Below, piece by piece: positions 1 through 6,721 of a DNA stretch of 11,060 bases. How positions within the stretch are numbered: position 1 is the stretch's first letter; each line of letters opens with the position of its first letter. The stretch comes from Nostoc sp. CHAB 5834 (GTDB taxonomy: Bacteria > Cyanobacteriota > Cyanobacteriia > Cyanobacteriales > Nostocaceae). Made by a program: the position numbers and the translations under genes. The notes beneath the pieces were generated by a model. It was not told the origin of the DNA and did not search any database. It saw only the letters and a program-made list of their open reading frames with translations. The stretch is from the NCBI GenBank assembly GCA_020829485.1, contig JAIVFU010000165.1, positions 1-11,060 of the forward strand, read 5' to 3'.

Positions 1-202
1 TCTTGACTTAACCGGACAATATAGGTCTTGAGCATAATCAGTTATTAGGATATCTGGTGAGGTTTACAGTTAATAGCCTCTCTATTTTCCCTCTAACTCA
101 CAATTTTTAGCTTGACAGACCACTAGTTCTCTTAAGATTATGGATACGCAGAACCAAAATAGCAGGGAGGGGTTGCAATCTTACTGTGGAATATCTACCT
201 AA

Positions 203-373
203 AGGTTGTTTGAAAAGTGGTATGTTGTGTTTTAATCGAATTATTATCCCCCTTAATCCACCCGATGTTTTGGGGGGAAATAAGAAAATCCGGTTCCCTC
301 CCCGATATATTGGGGAGGGTTAGGGTGCGGTAAAAAATATTTGATCCATTAATTATGACTTTTCAAACATCCT
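203..373. mobile_element. Probable MITE with 16-bp terminal inverted repeats
   Basis: The left end (203-218, AGGTTGTTTGAAAAGT) and the reverse complement of the right end (358-373, AGGATGTTTGAAAAGT) agree at 15 of 16 positions, with an 11-bp perfect core (208-218 and 358-368). Between them lie two further palindromes: TCCCCC at 247-252 against GGGGGGA at 272-278, and CCCTCCCC at 296-303 against GGGGAGGG at 312-319. There is no ORF inside. This layout of terminal inverted repeats, internal G/C hairpins and about 170 bp without coding capacity fits a non-autonomous element. Similar palindromic intergenic repeats are, from memory, common in Nostocales. No clear target-site duplication is visible, so the exact ends are uncertain. 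Confidence 0.6.
296..319. repeat. 8-bp palindrome inside the MITE
   Basis: CCCTCCCC at 296-303 pairs perfectly with GGGGAGGG at 312-319 across an 8-nt AT-rich loop. It is part of the 203-373 element. With no T-run on either side it does not look like an intrinsic terminator. Confidence 0.6.
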
Positions 374-593
374 CTTAAACCTGCTTCTTAATTGCTAATT
401 TGTACGAGTAAATTCATTTAAAAATATGCAGGTTCAAAAAATCATTTTAACCGTACCCAAATTACTTACATTTTACTTTATTTATTACTAATCAGTGGTA
501 ATATTTATATTAATAATTAAAGGATTATGCTTTTTAATGTGTGTTTTTATTAACTTTAAATTTTATATACTATAAAATATGCGTTAGGATTTC

Positions 594-624
594 CTTAACC
601 ATTTCTTAACCTTATTCTTACTCT
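594..624 (+). promoter_or_regulatory. Pho-box-like array upstream of pstS
   Basis: CTTAACCA (594-601) and CTTAACCT (605-612) are direct repeats in an 11-bp register. CTTACTCT (617-624) is a third, degenerate copy one base out of register. Tandem CTTAACCT-type octamers separated by 3 bp are the known binding pattern of the cyanobacterial phosphate-response regulator (PhoB/SphR). The position in front of the phosphate transporter genes agrees with this. A weaker fourth half-match (GTTAGGAT, 583-590) precedes them in the same register. The assignment rests on motif and context only. Confidence 0.75.
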
Positions 625-638
625 AGAGTGCTAAGGTT

Positions 639-644
639 CATACT
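639..644 (+). promoter_or_regulatory. Possible -10 element for pstS
   Basis: CATACT lies 14 bp after the last Pho-box-like repeat and 33 bp before the pstS start codon. No good -35 hexamer precedes it, as expected of a promoter where the response regulator bound to the Pho box replaces -35 recognition. Other AT-rich hexamers nearby could serve, so the call is tentative. Confidence 0.35.
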
Positions 645-677
645 GTTAATCCATAGCATCAATTTATAAAGATCCTT

Positions 678-1748
678 ATGTTCTCTTCAAAGGTGCAGTT
701 GGTTGCTCCCCTAGTTGCTCTAGCAATTGGTATTAGCTCTTGCGGCGATAACAATCAAGCTTCTAACAACTCTAGTCCAGCTGATGGCGGCGCTACCCCA
801 GCCACCAATACAGCAGCCGGATCAAATTTATCTGGAAAAGTCCAGGTAGATGGTTCTAGTACCGTCTATCCTATTTCTGAGGCAATGGCAGAAGAGTTTC
901 AAAAGGCTAATCCTGGAGTGCGAGTTACTGTGGCTTCCTCTGGTACGGGTGGCGGCTTCAAGAAATTCTGTGCGGGTGAAACTGATATTTCTAATGCTTC
1001 CCGCCCCATTAAGCCGGAAGAAGTAGAACTCTGTAAGAAAGGTAACATCGAGTACATTGAATTGCCGATCGCTTACGATGGTCTATCTGTAGTGGTTAAC
1101 CCCCAAAACAACTTTGCAAGTTGCCTCAAAGTTGATGAACTAAAGAGAATGTGGGAACCTGGGGCACAAGGCAAAATTACCCAATGGAACCAAATCAACC
1201 CTCAATTTCCTGCTCAGAAAATAGGTTTGTACGGCCCTGGTACTGACTCTGGTACTTACGATTATTTCACTCAAGCAGTTGTGGGTAAGGAAGGGGAAAG
1301 CCGAGGAGATTTCACAGCTAGTGAAGATGACAACACCCTAGTACAGGGTGTAACCTCTGATCAAGGTGGTATAGCCTTCTTTGGATATGCCTATTATGAG
1401 AACAACAAAGAGAAGTTAAAGCTGGTTGGCATTGACAATGGTAAGGGCTGTGTTCAGCCGAGTCCACAAACCATCAGCGATGGTACTTACCAGCCGCTTG
1501 CTCGTCCAGAGTTTATCTACGTTAAGAAAACTGCGGCAACCCGTCCTGAAGTCAAGGCTTTTGTTGATTTCAATTATGCTCCAGCAAACCAAAAGCTAGT
1601 TACAGAAGTCGGTTATGTACCTTTACCTAGCGACATCCTGACTGAAGTTCAAGCACGCTTCAATAGTGGGAAAGTAGGTTCAATTTTTGAGGGTAAAGGT
1701 TCTCAAGTGGGCGTTACTCTGAAAGACCTTCTTAAGCAAGAAAAGTAA
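678..1748 (+). CDS. pstS: Phosphate ABC transporter substrate-binding lipoprotein PstS
   Basis: A 356-residue periplasmic phosphate-binding protein of the PstS/SphX family. It captures inorganic phosphate and hands it to the PstCA channel. The N-terminus has a short signal peptide ending in a lipobox (I-S-S-C, Cys22), so lipid anchoring after Cys22 cleavage is expected. An Asn/Ser/Ala-rich linker follows to about residue 52. Ligand-binding segments are visible: DGSSTVYP (58-65), SSGTGGG (87-93), [14 protein letters not shown] (97-110) and GPGTDSGT (186-193). The length is normal for the family. The ATG at 678 is chosen because it starts the signal peptide directly. Only a weak purine stretch precedes it. 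A Pho-box-like array lies upstream, suggesting induction under phosphate starvation. It is the first gene of pstSCAB, separated from pstC by 231 bp. SphX is an alternative name used for some cyanobacterial members, and I cannot separate the paralogues here. Confidence 0.95.
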   Translation: MFSSKVQLVAPLVALAIGISSCGDNNQASNNSSPADGGATPATNTAAGSNLSGKVQVDGSSTVYPISEAMAEEFQKANPGVRVTVASSGTGGGFKKFCAGETDISNASRPIKPEEVELCKKGNIEYIELPIAYDGLSVVVNPQNNFASCLKVDELKRMWEPGAQGKITQWNQINPQFPAQKIGLYGPGTDSGTYDYFTQAVVGKEGESRGDFTASEDDNTLVQGVTSDQGGIAFFGYAYYENNKEKLKLVGIDNGKGCVQPSPQTISDGTYQPLARPEFIYVKKTAATRPEVKAFVDFNYAPANQKLVTEVGYVPLPSDILTEVQARFNSGKVGSIFEGKGSQVGVTLKDLLKQEK

Positions 1749-1839
1749 GAATTATCTACTAATTACTTTTTTGAGAATGTGAGTTTATCTGCACAATTTG
1801 CACTCAGCCCTAGTAGCTGGAAGTAGTAGCTTGTCAAAA

Positions 1840-1871
1840 AAGCCTCTTAATACTGACTTTCTTTAAGGCTT
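1840..1871 (+). promoter_or_regulatory. Imperfect hairpin between pstS and pstC
   Basis: AAGCCT (1840-1845) pairs with AGGCTT (1866-1871). The stem can extend inward through a bulged C and TTAA-type pairs. No T-run follows, so it is unlikely to be a full terminator. A 3' hairpin after the binding-protein gene, which protects its mRNA or trims read-through, is common in ABC transporter operons and would suit this position. The function is inferred. Confidence 0.3.
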
Positions 1872-1959
1872 ATGGTCTTGAAAGTAAGCTTTATTTCCAG
1901 CATTAGGATAGTCTCATAGAATGGTAGTGTGTCCATACATACAAAGGGAGTTTGAATTT

Positions 1960-1983
1960 ATGAGGTTGTCGGCAAAGAAATGA
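1960..1983 (+). CDS. Possible 7-codon leader peptide coupled to pstC
   Basis: ATG at 1960 opens a 7-residue frame (MRLSAKK) that stops with TGA at 1981-1983. That stop overlaps the pstC start codon (ATGA, 1980-1983). It is preceded by AAAGGGAG (1943-1950), the best ribosome binding site in the intergenic region, at a 9-nt spacing that is near ideal. pstC itself has no Shine-Dalgarno close to its ATG, so ribosomes may load at the mini-ORF and reinitiate on pstC. Upstream in the pstC frame there is no start codon before a stop at 1953-1955, so the mini-ORF is not simply a mis-annotated pstC start. The peptide is probably not functional in itself. Confidence 0.4.
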   Translation: MRLSAKK

Positions 1984-2921
1984 CTTCCAATCCATTATCT
2001 AATCAGCCAAGTAATTCCAAGTTATGGCAACCCAATCGGGCTTTGAGTAAGTCGGTGGAAACTGGTGTAAAAGCCTTGTTTGCCTTGTTTGCCTTTGTCT
2101 CGGTTGTAACCACGATTGGCATTGTTTTAACACTGATTTTTGAGACTGTTGAATTTTTTCAAGAAGTCCCGCTCTGGCGATTTTTAACAGATACACAATG
2201 GACACCACTGTTTACTAATCAGCAGTTTGGAATCATGGTGCTAATTAGCGCCACATTGCTCACATCTGTAATTGCGATCGCAGTAGCATTGCCACTAGGG
2301 TTGTTAGCGGCTATCTGCTTAAGTGAATATGCTCCAGCTGAACTTCGCAAATGGCTAAAGCCCGCCCTGGAAGTATTGGCAGGCGTACCTACCGTTGTGT
2401 TTGGTTACTTTGCACTGTTCACAGTTACACCCTTCCTACAAACATTCATCCCTGGTATGCAGGGATTCAATGCTTTGAGTGCGGGTTTAGTACTGGGAGT
2501 TTCGATTATTCCTTTGGTAGCTTCTTTGAGTGAAGATGCTCTGTATTCCGTTCCGCGTAGTTTGCGGGAAGGCGCTTATGCATTGGGATCAACCAAGCGG
2601 GAAACAATTACTTCAGTGGTATTGCCAGCTGCTCTTTCTGGGATAGTAGCTTCTTTCATATTGGCTATTTCTCGCGCCATTGGCGAAACAATGATTCTCA
2701 CTATCGCGGCTGGTCAAAATCCTCAGTTGGGCTTCAACCCGCTAGTGCCAATTCAGACAATGACAGCATACATTGTCCAAGTAAGTAAAGGAGACACACC
2801 AGCAGGCTCACTCGCCTATAAAACTATTTTTGCGGTGGGTATGACTTTATTTATTATCACCCTAACCCTGAATGTTTTTAGTTACTGGTTTGTTCGTCGC
2901 TTCCGGGAGAAATACGAATGA
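1980..2921 (+). CDS. pstC: Phosphate ABC transporter permease PstC
   Basis: A 313-residue inner-membrane permease that pairs with PstA to form the phosphate channel. A hydrophilic N-terminus of about 28 residues leads into hydrophobic segments near 30-55, 84-114, 130-155, 164-182, 218-245 and 280-305, i.e. the expected six helices. The cytoplasmic coupling loop (EAA motif) that docks on PstB is seen around 197-218 ([12 protein letters not shown] and following). The SRAIGETM segment at 231-238 is typical of PstC/PstA. Length is normal. ATG 1980 is the first start in frame after the stop at 1953. It lacks its own good ribosome binding site and overlaps the stop of a short leader ORF. The gene overlaps pstA by 4 bp (ATGA), which implies translational coupling. 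Confidence 0.95.
   Translation: MTSNPLSNQPSNSKLWQPNRALSKSVETGVKALFALFAFVSVVTTIGIVLTLIFETVEFFQEVPLWRFLTDTQWTPLFTNQQFGIMVLISATLLTSVIAIAVALPLGLLAAICLSEYAPAELRKWLKPALEVLAGVPTVVFGYFALFTVTPFLQTFIPGMQGFNALSAGLVLGVSIIPLVASLSEDALYSVPRSLREGAYALGSTKRETITSVVLPAALSGIVASFILAISRAIGETMILTIAAGQNPQLGFNPLVPIQTMTAYIVQVSKGDTPAGSLAYKTIFAVGMTLFIITLTLNVFSYWFVRRFREKYE
2905..2909 (+). promoter_or_regulatory. Ribosome binding site of pstA within the end of pstC
   Basis: GGGAG lies 8 nt before the pstA ATG at 2918, inside the last pstC codons. It supports this start and the 4-bp ATGA overlap as the true gene junction. Confidence 0.6.
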
Positions 2922-3850
2922 CAAAGAGCAATCCTCAGTTTATAAATTTGTCTGAATCTGGGTCAAATCCGAACTTTGACCTCGCCATCAATAAACGCTA
3001 CAACCTTGACAAAGTTTTTGCGATCGCTACTTGGGTTGCGACTTCCTTTGCATTGCTGGTGTTAGTTATTTTGCTCATAGATGTCTTAACTGACGGTCTT
3101 GGCCGCTTGAATTGGTCTTTTATTACCAGTTTTTCCTCTCGCCGTGCCTCTTCTGCTGGGGTATTGGCTCCCTTGGTTGGCACTATTTGGCTGTTGGTAA
3201 TAACTGCCTTAATTTCCTTTCCTTTAGGAGTAGGCGCAGGAATTTTCTTGGAAGAGTATGCCCAGGACAACTGGTTTACTCGTTTAATTGAAATCAATAT
3301 TGCAAATTTAGCCGCAGTACCATCAATTATTTATGGATTGCTGGGCTTGCAAATTTTTGTGCGGGTGATGGAACCAATCACCAGGGGACGCAGTGTCCTA
3401 GCTGGTGCTTTAACATTAAGTTTGTTGATTCTACCAATTATCATCATTACCACTCGTGAATCACTGCGTGCTGTTCCTGATAGTCTGCGACAAGCAGGTT
3501 TTGCCCTTGGTGCTAATAGGTGGCAAATAATTCGAGAACAAATTTTTCCTATTGCTTTGCCGGGTATCCTGACCGGTACAATTCTGTCACTTTCACGAGC
3601 GATTGGTGAGACGGCTCCGTTGATTGTAGTTGGGGCTGTTGGGTTTATTACTTTCTTACCTCAACTTTCTTTCCAAGGTTTGCAAAGTTCTTTTACAGCA
3701 CTGCCAATTCAAATTTTTGATTGGGTTTCTCGTCCTCAAGTAGAGTTTCACCAGAATGCTGCTGCTGGTATTGTTGTTTTGATGATAGTGCTGATGCTAA
3801 TGAATTCAACAGCAATATTTTTACGCAATAAGTTCCAGCAGTCACGCTAA
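2918..3850 (+). CDS. pstA: Phosphate ABC transporter permease PstA
   Basis: A 310-residue inner-membrane permease and the partner of PstC. After a hydrophilic N-terminus (1-30) come hydrophobic segments around 32-57, 83-111, 126-149, 158-178, 212-245 and 281-302. The EAA coupling loop is at about 191-217 ([13 protein letters not shown] and following), with the family-typical [10 protein letters not shown] at 226-235. The length fits PstA. The start overlaps the pstC stop by 4 bp and has a GGGAG ribosome binding site 8 nt upstream, so the start call is firm. pstB follows after 54 bp. PstC and PstA are expected to form a heterodimer with a PstB dimer beneath it. Nothing irregular is seen. Confidence 0.95.
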   Translation: MTKSNPQFINLSESGSNPNFDLAINKRYNLDKVFAIATWVATSFALLVLVILLIDVLTDGLGRLNWSFITSFSSRRASSAGVLAPLVGTIWLLVITALISFPLGVGAGIFLEEYAQDNWFTRLIEINIANLAAVPSIIYGLLGLQIFVRVMEPITRGRSVLAGALTLSLLILPIIIITTRESLRAVPDSLRQAGFALGANRWQIIREQIFPIALPGILTGTILSLSRAIGETAPLIVVGAVGFITFLPQLSFQGLQSSFTALPIQIFDWVSRPQVEFHQNAAAGIVVLMIVLMLMNSTAIFLRNKFQQSR

Positions 3851-3904
3851 ACAAATCAACCTCATTTAAATTGTAAATTTTCAGTACTTATCTGAAATTT
3901 TTGT

Positions 3905-4708
3905 ATGATATCAAGCTCAAAAACCGCTACTTCCGAGAGTATTTTACAAGCCGAGCAATTATCTGTTTTCTATGGTAGTTTCAAAGCAGTCCGTGATGTT
4001 AACCTAAACATCGGCAAAAACAAAATTACAGCTTTTATTGGCCCTTCTGGATGTGGTAAAAGTACTGTACTAAGATGTTTTAACCGTTTGAATGACTTGA
4101 TTCCTGGCGCACATATTGAAGGAAGAATTACCTTCGGTGAAACCGATATTTATGACAAAAGAATTGACACAGTAGAATTACGCCGTCGGGTTGGTATGGT
4201 TTTTCAGAAACCTAACCCCTTTCCCAAGTCAATCTATGAAAATATCGCCTTTGGAGCCAGGATTAATGGTTATAAAGGTGATATGGATGAATTGGTAGAA
4301 CGGAGTTTGCGGCAAGCTGCGTTATGGGATGAAGTTAAGCATAAACTAAAGCAGAGTGGTCTATCTATATCTGGTGGTCAACAACAGCGCTTATGCATTG
4401 CTCGCGCTCTCGCAATCCAGCCAGAAGTTTTGTTAATGGATGAACCCTGCTCCGCTCTTGATCCAATTTCAACTTTGCGGGTTGAAGAATTACTCCAAGA
4501 ACTGAAGTCGCAATATACCATTATTATTGTTACCCACAATATGCAGCAAGCAGCGCGGGTATCAGATATGACAGCCTTTTTTAATGCTCAGGCGACAGAA
4601 ACGGGCAGCAAAATGGGATATCTGGTTGAATACAACTTGACAGAGAATATTTTCAACAATCCTCAGCAGGAAGATACCCGAGATTACGTCAGTGGTAAAT
4701 TTGGATAA
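3905..4708 (+). CDS. pstB: Phosphate ABC transporter ATP-binding protein PstB
   Basis: A 267-residue cytoplasmic ATPase that drives phosphate import through PstCA. All nucleotide-binding elements are present: Walker [10 protein letters not shown] (46-54), Q-loop Gln101 in the PstB-typical FQKPNPFP stretch, signature ISGGQQQR (154-161, Ile in place of the usual Leu), Walker B VLLMDEP (175-181, catalytic Glu180), D-loop SALD (183-186) and switch His211. The C-terminus ([22 protein letters not shown], in two parts 246-252 and 253-267) is characteristic of PstB. The ATG at 3905 has no clear ribosome binding site, so translation may depend on coupling with pstA, 54 bp upstream. It closes the operon and no phoU follows in the 370 bp after it. 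Confidence 0.96.
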   Translation: MISSSKTATSESILQAEQLSVFYGSFKAVRDVNLNIGKNKITAFIGPSGCGKSTVLRCFNRLNDLIPGAHIEGRITFGETDIYDKRIDTVELRRRVGMVFQKPNPFPKSIYENIAFGARINGYKGDMDELVERSLRQAALWDEVKHKLKQSGLSISGGQQQRLCIARALAIQPEVLLMDEPCSALDPISTLRVEELLQELKSQYTIIIVTHNMQQAARVSDMTAFFNAQATETGSKMGYLVEYNLTENIFNNPQQEDTRDYVSGKFG

Positions 4709-5081
4709 AGAAATATTTTACGTTGTTGATATTAGAGCAATGAGGAAAACTCGAAAATTAAAGCTGTACGATATTCCTCTAGTTTTTTATTTGTTTGTCA
4801 AAGTTGGCGATCGCTTACATATAGATCAGTAGTACTATTTCCTTGCTATGTGTTATCTATCTGTAAGTTTTGTGATAACTACAGAGTAGGCATTCCATAA
4901 AATAAACAGTTGAAAATAACTGTTTATTTTATCAAACCCAGACTAACTTCTTGCACTAGTACATTGTGGAGCAAGTCTACCTACCTCTAGTAATTTCCTC
5001 AAGTACCTTATCCAGTTAATTGAGATAGATACTACATGGTTTGGAATCTTGCTTTACTAGTGTATTTCAGAGCTTTTTATA
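4709..5081. other. Intergenic region between pstB and tRNA-Gly
   Basis: There is no convincing gene in these 373 bases. A 30-codon ORF at 4740-4832 (+) lacks a ribosome binding site and similarity to anything I know. A weak stem (GAGGAA 4742-4747 with TTCCTC 4774-4779) followed by a T-run at 4783-4788 could be a minor terminator. A HIP1 octamer sits at 4807-4814. The strong hairpin at 4897-4932 is listed separately. Nothing is recognisable in 4933-5081. Confidence 0.6.
4897..4932. terminator. Bidirectional intrinsic terminator, 15-bp perfect stem
   Basis: ATAAAATAAACAGTT (4897-4911) and AACTGTTTATTTTAT (4918-4932) are perfect complements around a 6-nt loop. The stem ends in A-tract and T-tract arms, so it reads as a hairpin plus U-rich tail on either strand. 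It lies between the + strand pstSCAB operon and the converging minus-strand tRNA-Gly and TonB-like genes, where a shared terminator is expected. The stem is AT-rich with only two G/C pairs, which makes it weaker than its length suggests. Confidence 0.65.
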
Positions 5082-5152
5082 AGCGGGCGGCGGGAATCGA
5101 ACCCGCATTAATAGCTTGGAAGGCTATAGTTTTACCACTAAACTACGCCCGC
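5082..5152 (-). tRNA. trnG: tRNA-Gly (anticodon UCC)
   Basis: On the minus strand the 71-nt sequence folds as a full cloverleaf. It has a 7-bp acceptor stem GCGGGCG/CGCCCGC, a 4-bp D stem GTTT/AAAC with an AGTGGTA loop, and a 5-bp anticodon stem ATAGC/GCTAT with loop CTTCCAA (anticodon TCC). The variable loop is 4 nt, and the T stem GCGGG/CCCGC carries the TTCGATT loop. The discriminator is U, usual for glycine tRNA, and no CCA is encoded. It reads GGA and GGG codons. It lies 50 bp after the stop of the TonB-like gene on the same strand but appears to have its own promoter. Confidence 0.97.
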
Positions 5153-5169
5153 GAATTTCCAACTCCATT

Positions 5170-5198
5170 AATATAACACAGTTATTGAAAAAATTCAA
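5170..5198 (-). promoter_or_regulatory. Promoter of tRNA-Gly
   Basis: On the minus strand, TTGAAT (-35, 5193-5198) and TATATT (-10, 5170-5175) are separated by exactly 17 bp. Transcription would start near 5163, about 11 nt ahead of the tRNA 5' end at 5152. This is a near-consensus housekeeping promoter. It sits between the TonB-like gene's stop codon (5203-5205) and the tRNA, so the tRNA need not be co-transcribed. Confidence 0.65.
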
Positions 5199-5202
5199 GC
5201 AT

Positions 5203-6312
5203 CTAGTTGGAATTAGCAAGTTGGATTTTGATTCTTACAAACAAATTGCTCAAATCTGGTTTTGTGCCATCCTTATTATGAGCGGCAATAAAGTTTTCTG
5301 TTTTGAAAACATCATTAAGAACTCGCTCGTATGTGCTTTTTTCACTTTTTAGTGTTGCCGGTTCTATTTCTAGAACTACAGCCTGTTGAAAGTTGCCATT
5401 GCGATCAATTATGAAGCTAGCAAGGATCTGTGCGGGCTTAATTTCGGAATCGCCAGACAGAAAACTTGATGAATCTAATTGTTTTGCATTGCTTCCCGTG
5501 TATGAAGCGATAACTTCGGGTAGAATATCTTGTCGAAATCCTCTTCTTTGTATCAAATTAATCATTTCATCTCTAAGCAGAGGAGCTACTATTGCTACCG
5601 ATGCTCCCCCAGTCGGAGTTGATGGAGTTTCCCTAGTCGGAATTGGTGGAGTTTCCCTAGTCGGAGTTGGTGGAGTTTCCCTAGTCGGAGTTGATGGAGT
5701 TTCCCTAGTCGAAGTTGGTGGAGTTTCCCTAGTCGGAGTTGGTGGAGTTGATGGAATACCTGGTGGTAGTGCCATCCCTCTTCCCAGTTTAATTTCTTGA
5801 CGGCGGTTCCAAGGTAGATCACCGACTGGAACTGTAGGTGTCGGCGTAACTGTAGGTTTTGGTGTGGCTGCCGCTTTCGGTGTAACTGTAGAAACAGGAA
5901 TTCTCTGTTGTTTAAATTGGCTATTAGGTTGAGAGGCGTAAGTTCGGCTCTTTTGCTGGAGATTATCAGCAGAATTAATTGCGCCCAAATCTTGATTTCT
6001 GGGCGTAGTTCGTGATGTTTGTGGTGAACGCGCTAGTACAGACTTTTGAGTTGCAGATGCTGGCTTTGGCGAAACTTTTTTAGCTGTTGATTGTGTTTTA
6101 GGAGCAATGTCTATCAATTCAATAGGAACAGCAGATTGACTTTGCTGAGGAAACCACAGACTAAATGCATTAGATGAGCGTATCAGCCAGAACGCCAGCA
6201 AGTGCAGAGAGACTGAACCTATAATGACAGAAATCCATAAAGCTGGTGGATCGGTGTGTTGCCTCCAGACTTTGGTTGGAATTGGAGTTTTATCTGCAAT
6301 TGATGGTGTCAT
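5203..6312 (-). CDS. TonB-like energy-transducing protein with Pro-rich repeats
   Basis: A 369-residue protein with TonB architecture. After a short cytoplasmic N-terminus comes one transmembrane helix (about 24-45) containing SVSLH (33-37). This matches the SxxxH motif through which TonB and TolA contact ExbB/ExbD. Next is AVPIELIDIAP (61-71), as often seen just outside the helix in TonB proteins. A long Pro/Thr/Lys/Gln-rich periplasmic spacer spans about 72-240 and includes an 8-residue repeat (T-P-T-R-E-T-P-P) at about 192-235. The C-terminal domain (243-369) has a strand pattern like the TonB C-domain (ILASFIIDRNGNFQQAVVLE, 296-315), though I see no YP motif. It presumably links the proton motive force to an outer-membrane receptor, but no exbB, exbD or receptor gene is in the window. 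No ribosome binding site is evident before the ATG at 6312 and no better start exists. A generic proline-rich membrane protein is the alternative. Confidence 0.75.
   Translation of the reverse strand: MTPSIADKTPIPTKVWRQHTDPPALWISVIIGSVSLHLLAFWLIRSSNAFSLWFPQQSQSAVPIELIDIAPKTQSTAKKVSPKPASATQKSVLARSPQTSRTTPRNQDLGAINSADNLQQKSRTYASQPNSQFKQQRIPVSTVTPKAAATPKPTVTPTPTVPVGDLPWNRRQEIKLGRGMALPPGIPSTPPTPTRETPPTSTRETPSTPTRETPPTPTRETPPIPTRETPSTPTGGASVAIVAPLLRDEMINLIQRRGFRQDILPEVIASYTGSNAKQLDSSSFLSGDSEIKPAQILASFIIDRNGNFQQAVVLEIEPATLKSEKSTYERVLNDVFKTENFIAAHNKDGTKPDLSNLFVRIKIQLANSN
5612..5755. repeat. 24-bp tandem repeat within the TonB-like gene
   Basis: Five complete 24-bp units start at 5612, 5636, 5660, 5684 and 5708 (GTCGGAGTTGATGGAGTTTC followed by CCTA, differing at one or two bases each). 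A partial sixth starts at 5732. Each unit encodes 8 residues on the minus strand (consensus TPTRETPP), extending the periplasmic spacer. Because the unit is a multiple of three and lacks stops in several frames, long spurious ORFs appear here on both strands. Copy number is likely to vary between strains. Confidence 0.9.
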
Positions 6313-6377
6313 ATTATATAAACTGGATATGATTAGGCACTCTTACTCATTGCTAATGCTTTAACGTGTCGCGGAAG

Positions 6378-6409
6378 TCCCCACCTTCAATGTACTCATA
6401 AGATGGGGA
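6378..6409. repeat. Hairpin, possible transposon-end relic
   Basis: TCCCCA (6378-6383) pairs with TGGGGA (6404-6409). After one mismatch a further CTT/AAG extends the stem, giving 9 bp over a loop of about 12 nt. There is no T-run, so it is not a typical terminator. It has the look of the subterminal hairpins of IS200/IS605 elements, and a second such hairpin lies about 300 bp to the right. Confidence 0.35.
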
Positions 6410-6590
6410 TAGGGAGCGGGGGGTGAGGATTGCATCTGGAATTAATTTTTTGCTTATGCAATAAACAAATTCTAGATGTATGACGAATCCCCAAAATTTT
6501 CTGGTAAACTAAAAATTGTCTTGACCATCAATGCCATAAGCGAAAATCAAGCTAATAGGTATATGTTGCAAGAAAAAAATTTGGGTCTTG

Positions 6591-6706
6591 GGAACCAGGA
6601 CTCCTGCCCTTGGAGGGAATGTAAGACCAAAAAAACTACGAAGTAATTGATGGCTATTCCCGATGAATTGGGAAGCCCCGTCCGTCTTACGGCGGGATAG
6701 TTCACA
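6591..6706 (+). mobile_element. Possible IS200/IS605 (TnpB) right-end relic
   Basis: A stop-terminated fragment (6591-6650) encodes GTRTPALGGNVRPKKLRSN, whose G-x-VRP pattern recalls the C-terminal tails of some TnpB proteins. It is followed closely by two hairpins: TTCCC/GGGAA (6658-6675), then CCCG-t-CCGT/ACGGCGGG (6677-6696), an 8-bp stem with a bulged T and a 3-nt loop. The tail ATAGTTCAC follows. A short coding tail followed by compact hairpins near the element end is the arrangement of IS605-family right ends, where the omega RNA is encoded. No intact transposase is present, so at most a fragment remains. The family assignment is from memory of similar sequences and is tentative. Confidence 0.4.
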
Positions 6707-6721
6707 ATACCAGTCTAAATT

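Larger units (their letters stand above)
1..677. other. Non-coding region upstream of pstS
   Basis: I see no credible gene in these 677 bases. Positions 1-202 show nothing recognisable. Positions 203-373 form a MITE-like inverted-repeat element. Positions 374-580 are very AT-rich with no clear site. Positions 594-644 hold a Pho-box-like array and a possible -10 element for pstS. Each of the recognisable parts is listed separately. Confidence 0.7.
6313..6721. other. Intergenic region with IS200/IS605-end-like hairpins
   Basis: There is no complete gene here. A hairpin at 6378-6409 (TCCCCA with TGGGGA) lies near the left. Nothing is recognisable from 6441 to 6580. The stretch 6591-6706 resembles the 3' end of a TnpB-type element and is listed separately. 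TATAAT on the minus strand (6313-6318) directly abuts the start codon of the TonB-like gene, too close to be the -10 for that start. No other promoter for that gene is clear. Confidence 0.5.

Noticed and set aside
464..477. Possible NtcA site (GTA...TAC) upstream of pstS
   Set aside because: The spacing is GTA-N7-TAC rather than the required GTA-N8-TAC, and no promoter is placed suitably.
4740..4832. 30-codon ORF downstream of pstB
   Set aside because: No ribosome binding site, includes a HIP1 octamer, and resembles no known small protein.
5393..5800. 135-codon ORF on the + strand opposite the TonB-like gene
   Set aside because: It consists largely of a VGVDGVSLVG-type repeat created by the 24-bp DNA repeat of the opposite strand. 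The minus frame has the TonB features.
6313..6318. TATAAT as -10 of the TonB-like gene
   Set aside because: It abuts the start codon, so transcription would begin inside the coding sequence, and no matching -35 is present.
6677..6696. Hairpin after cyaC as its intrinsic terminator
   Set aside because: On the minus strand no T-run follows the stem. Its bulged shape and surroundings fit a transposon-end relic better.
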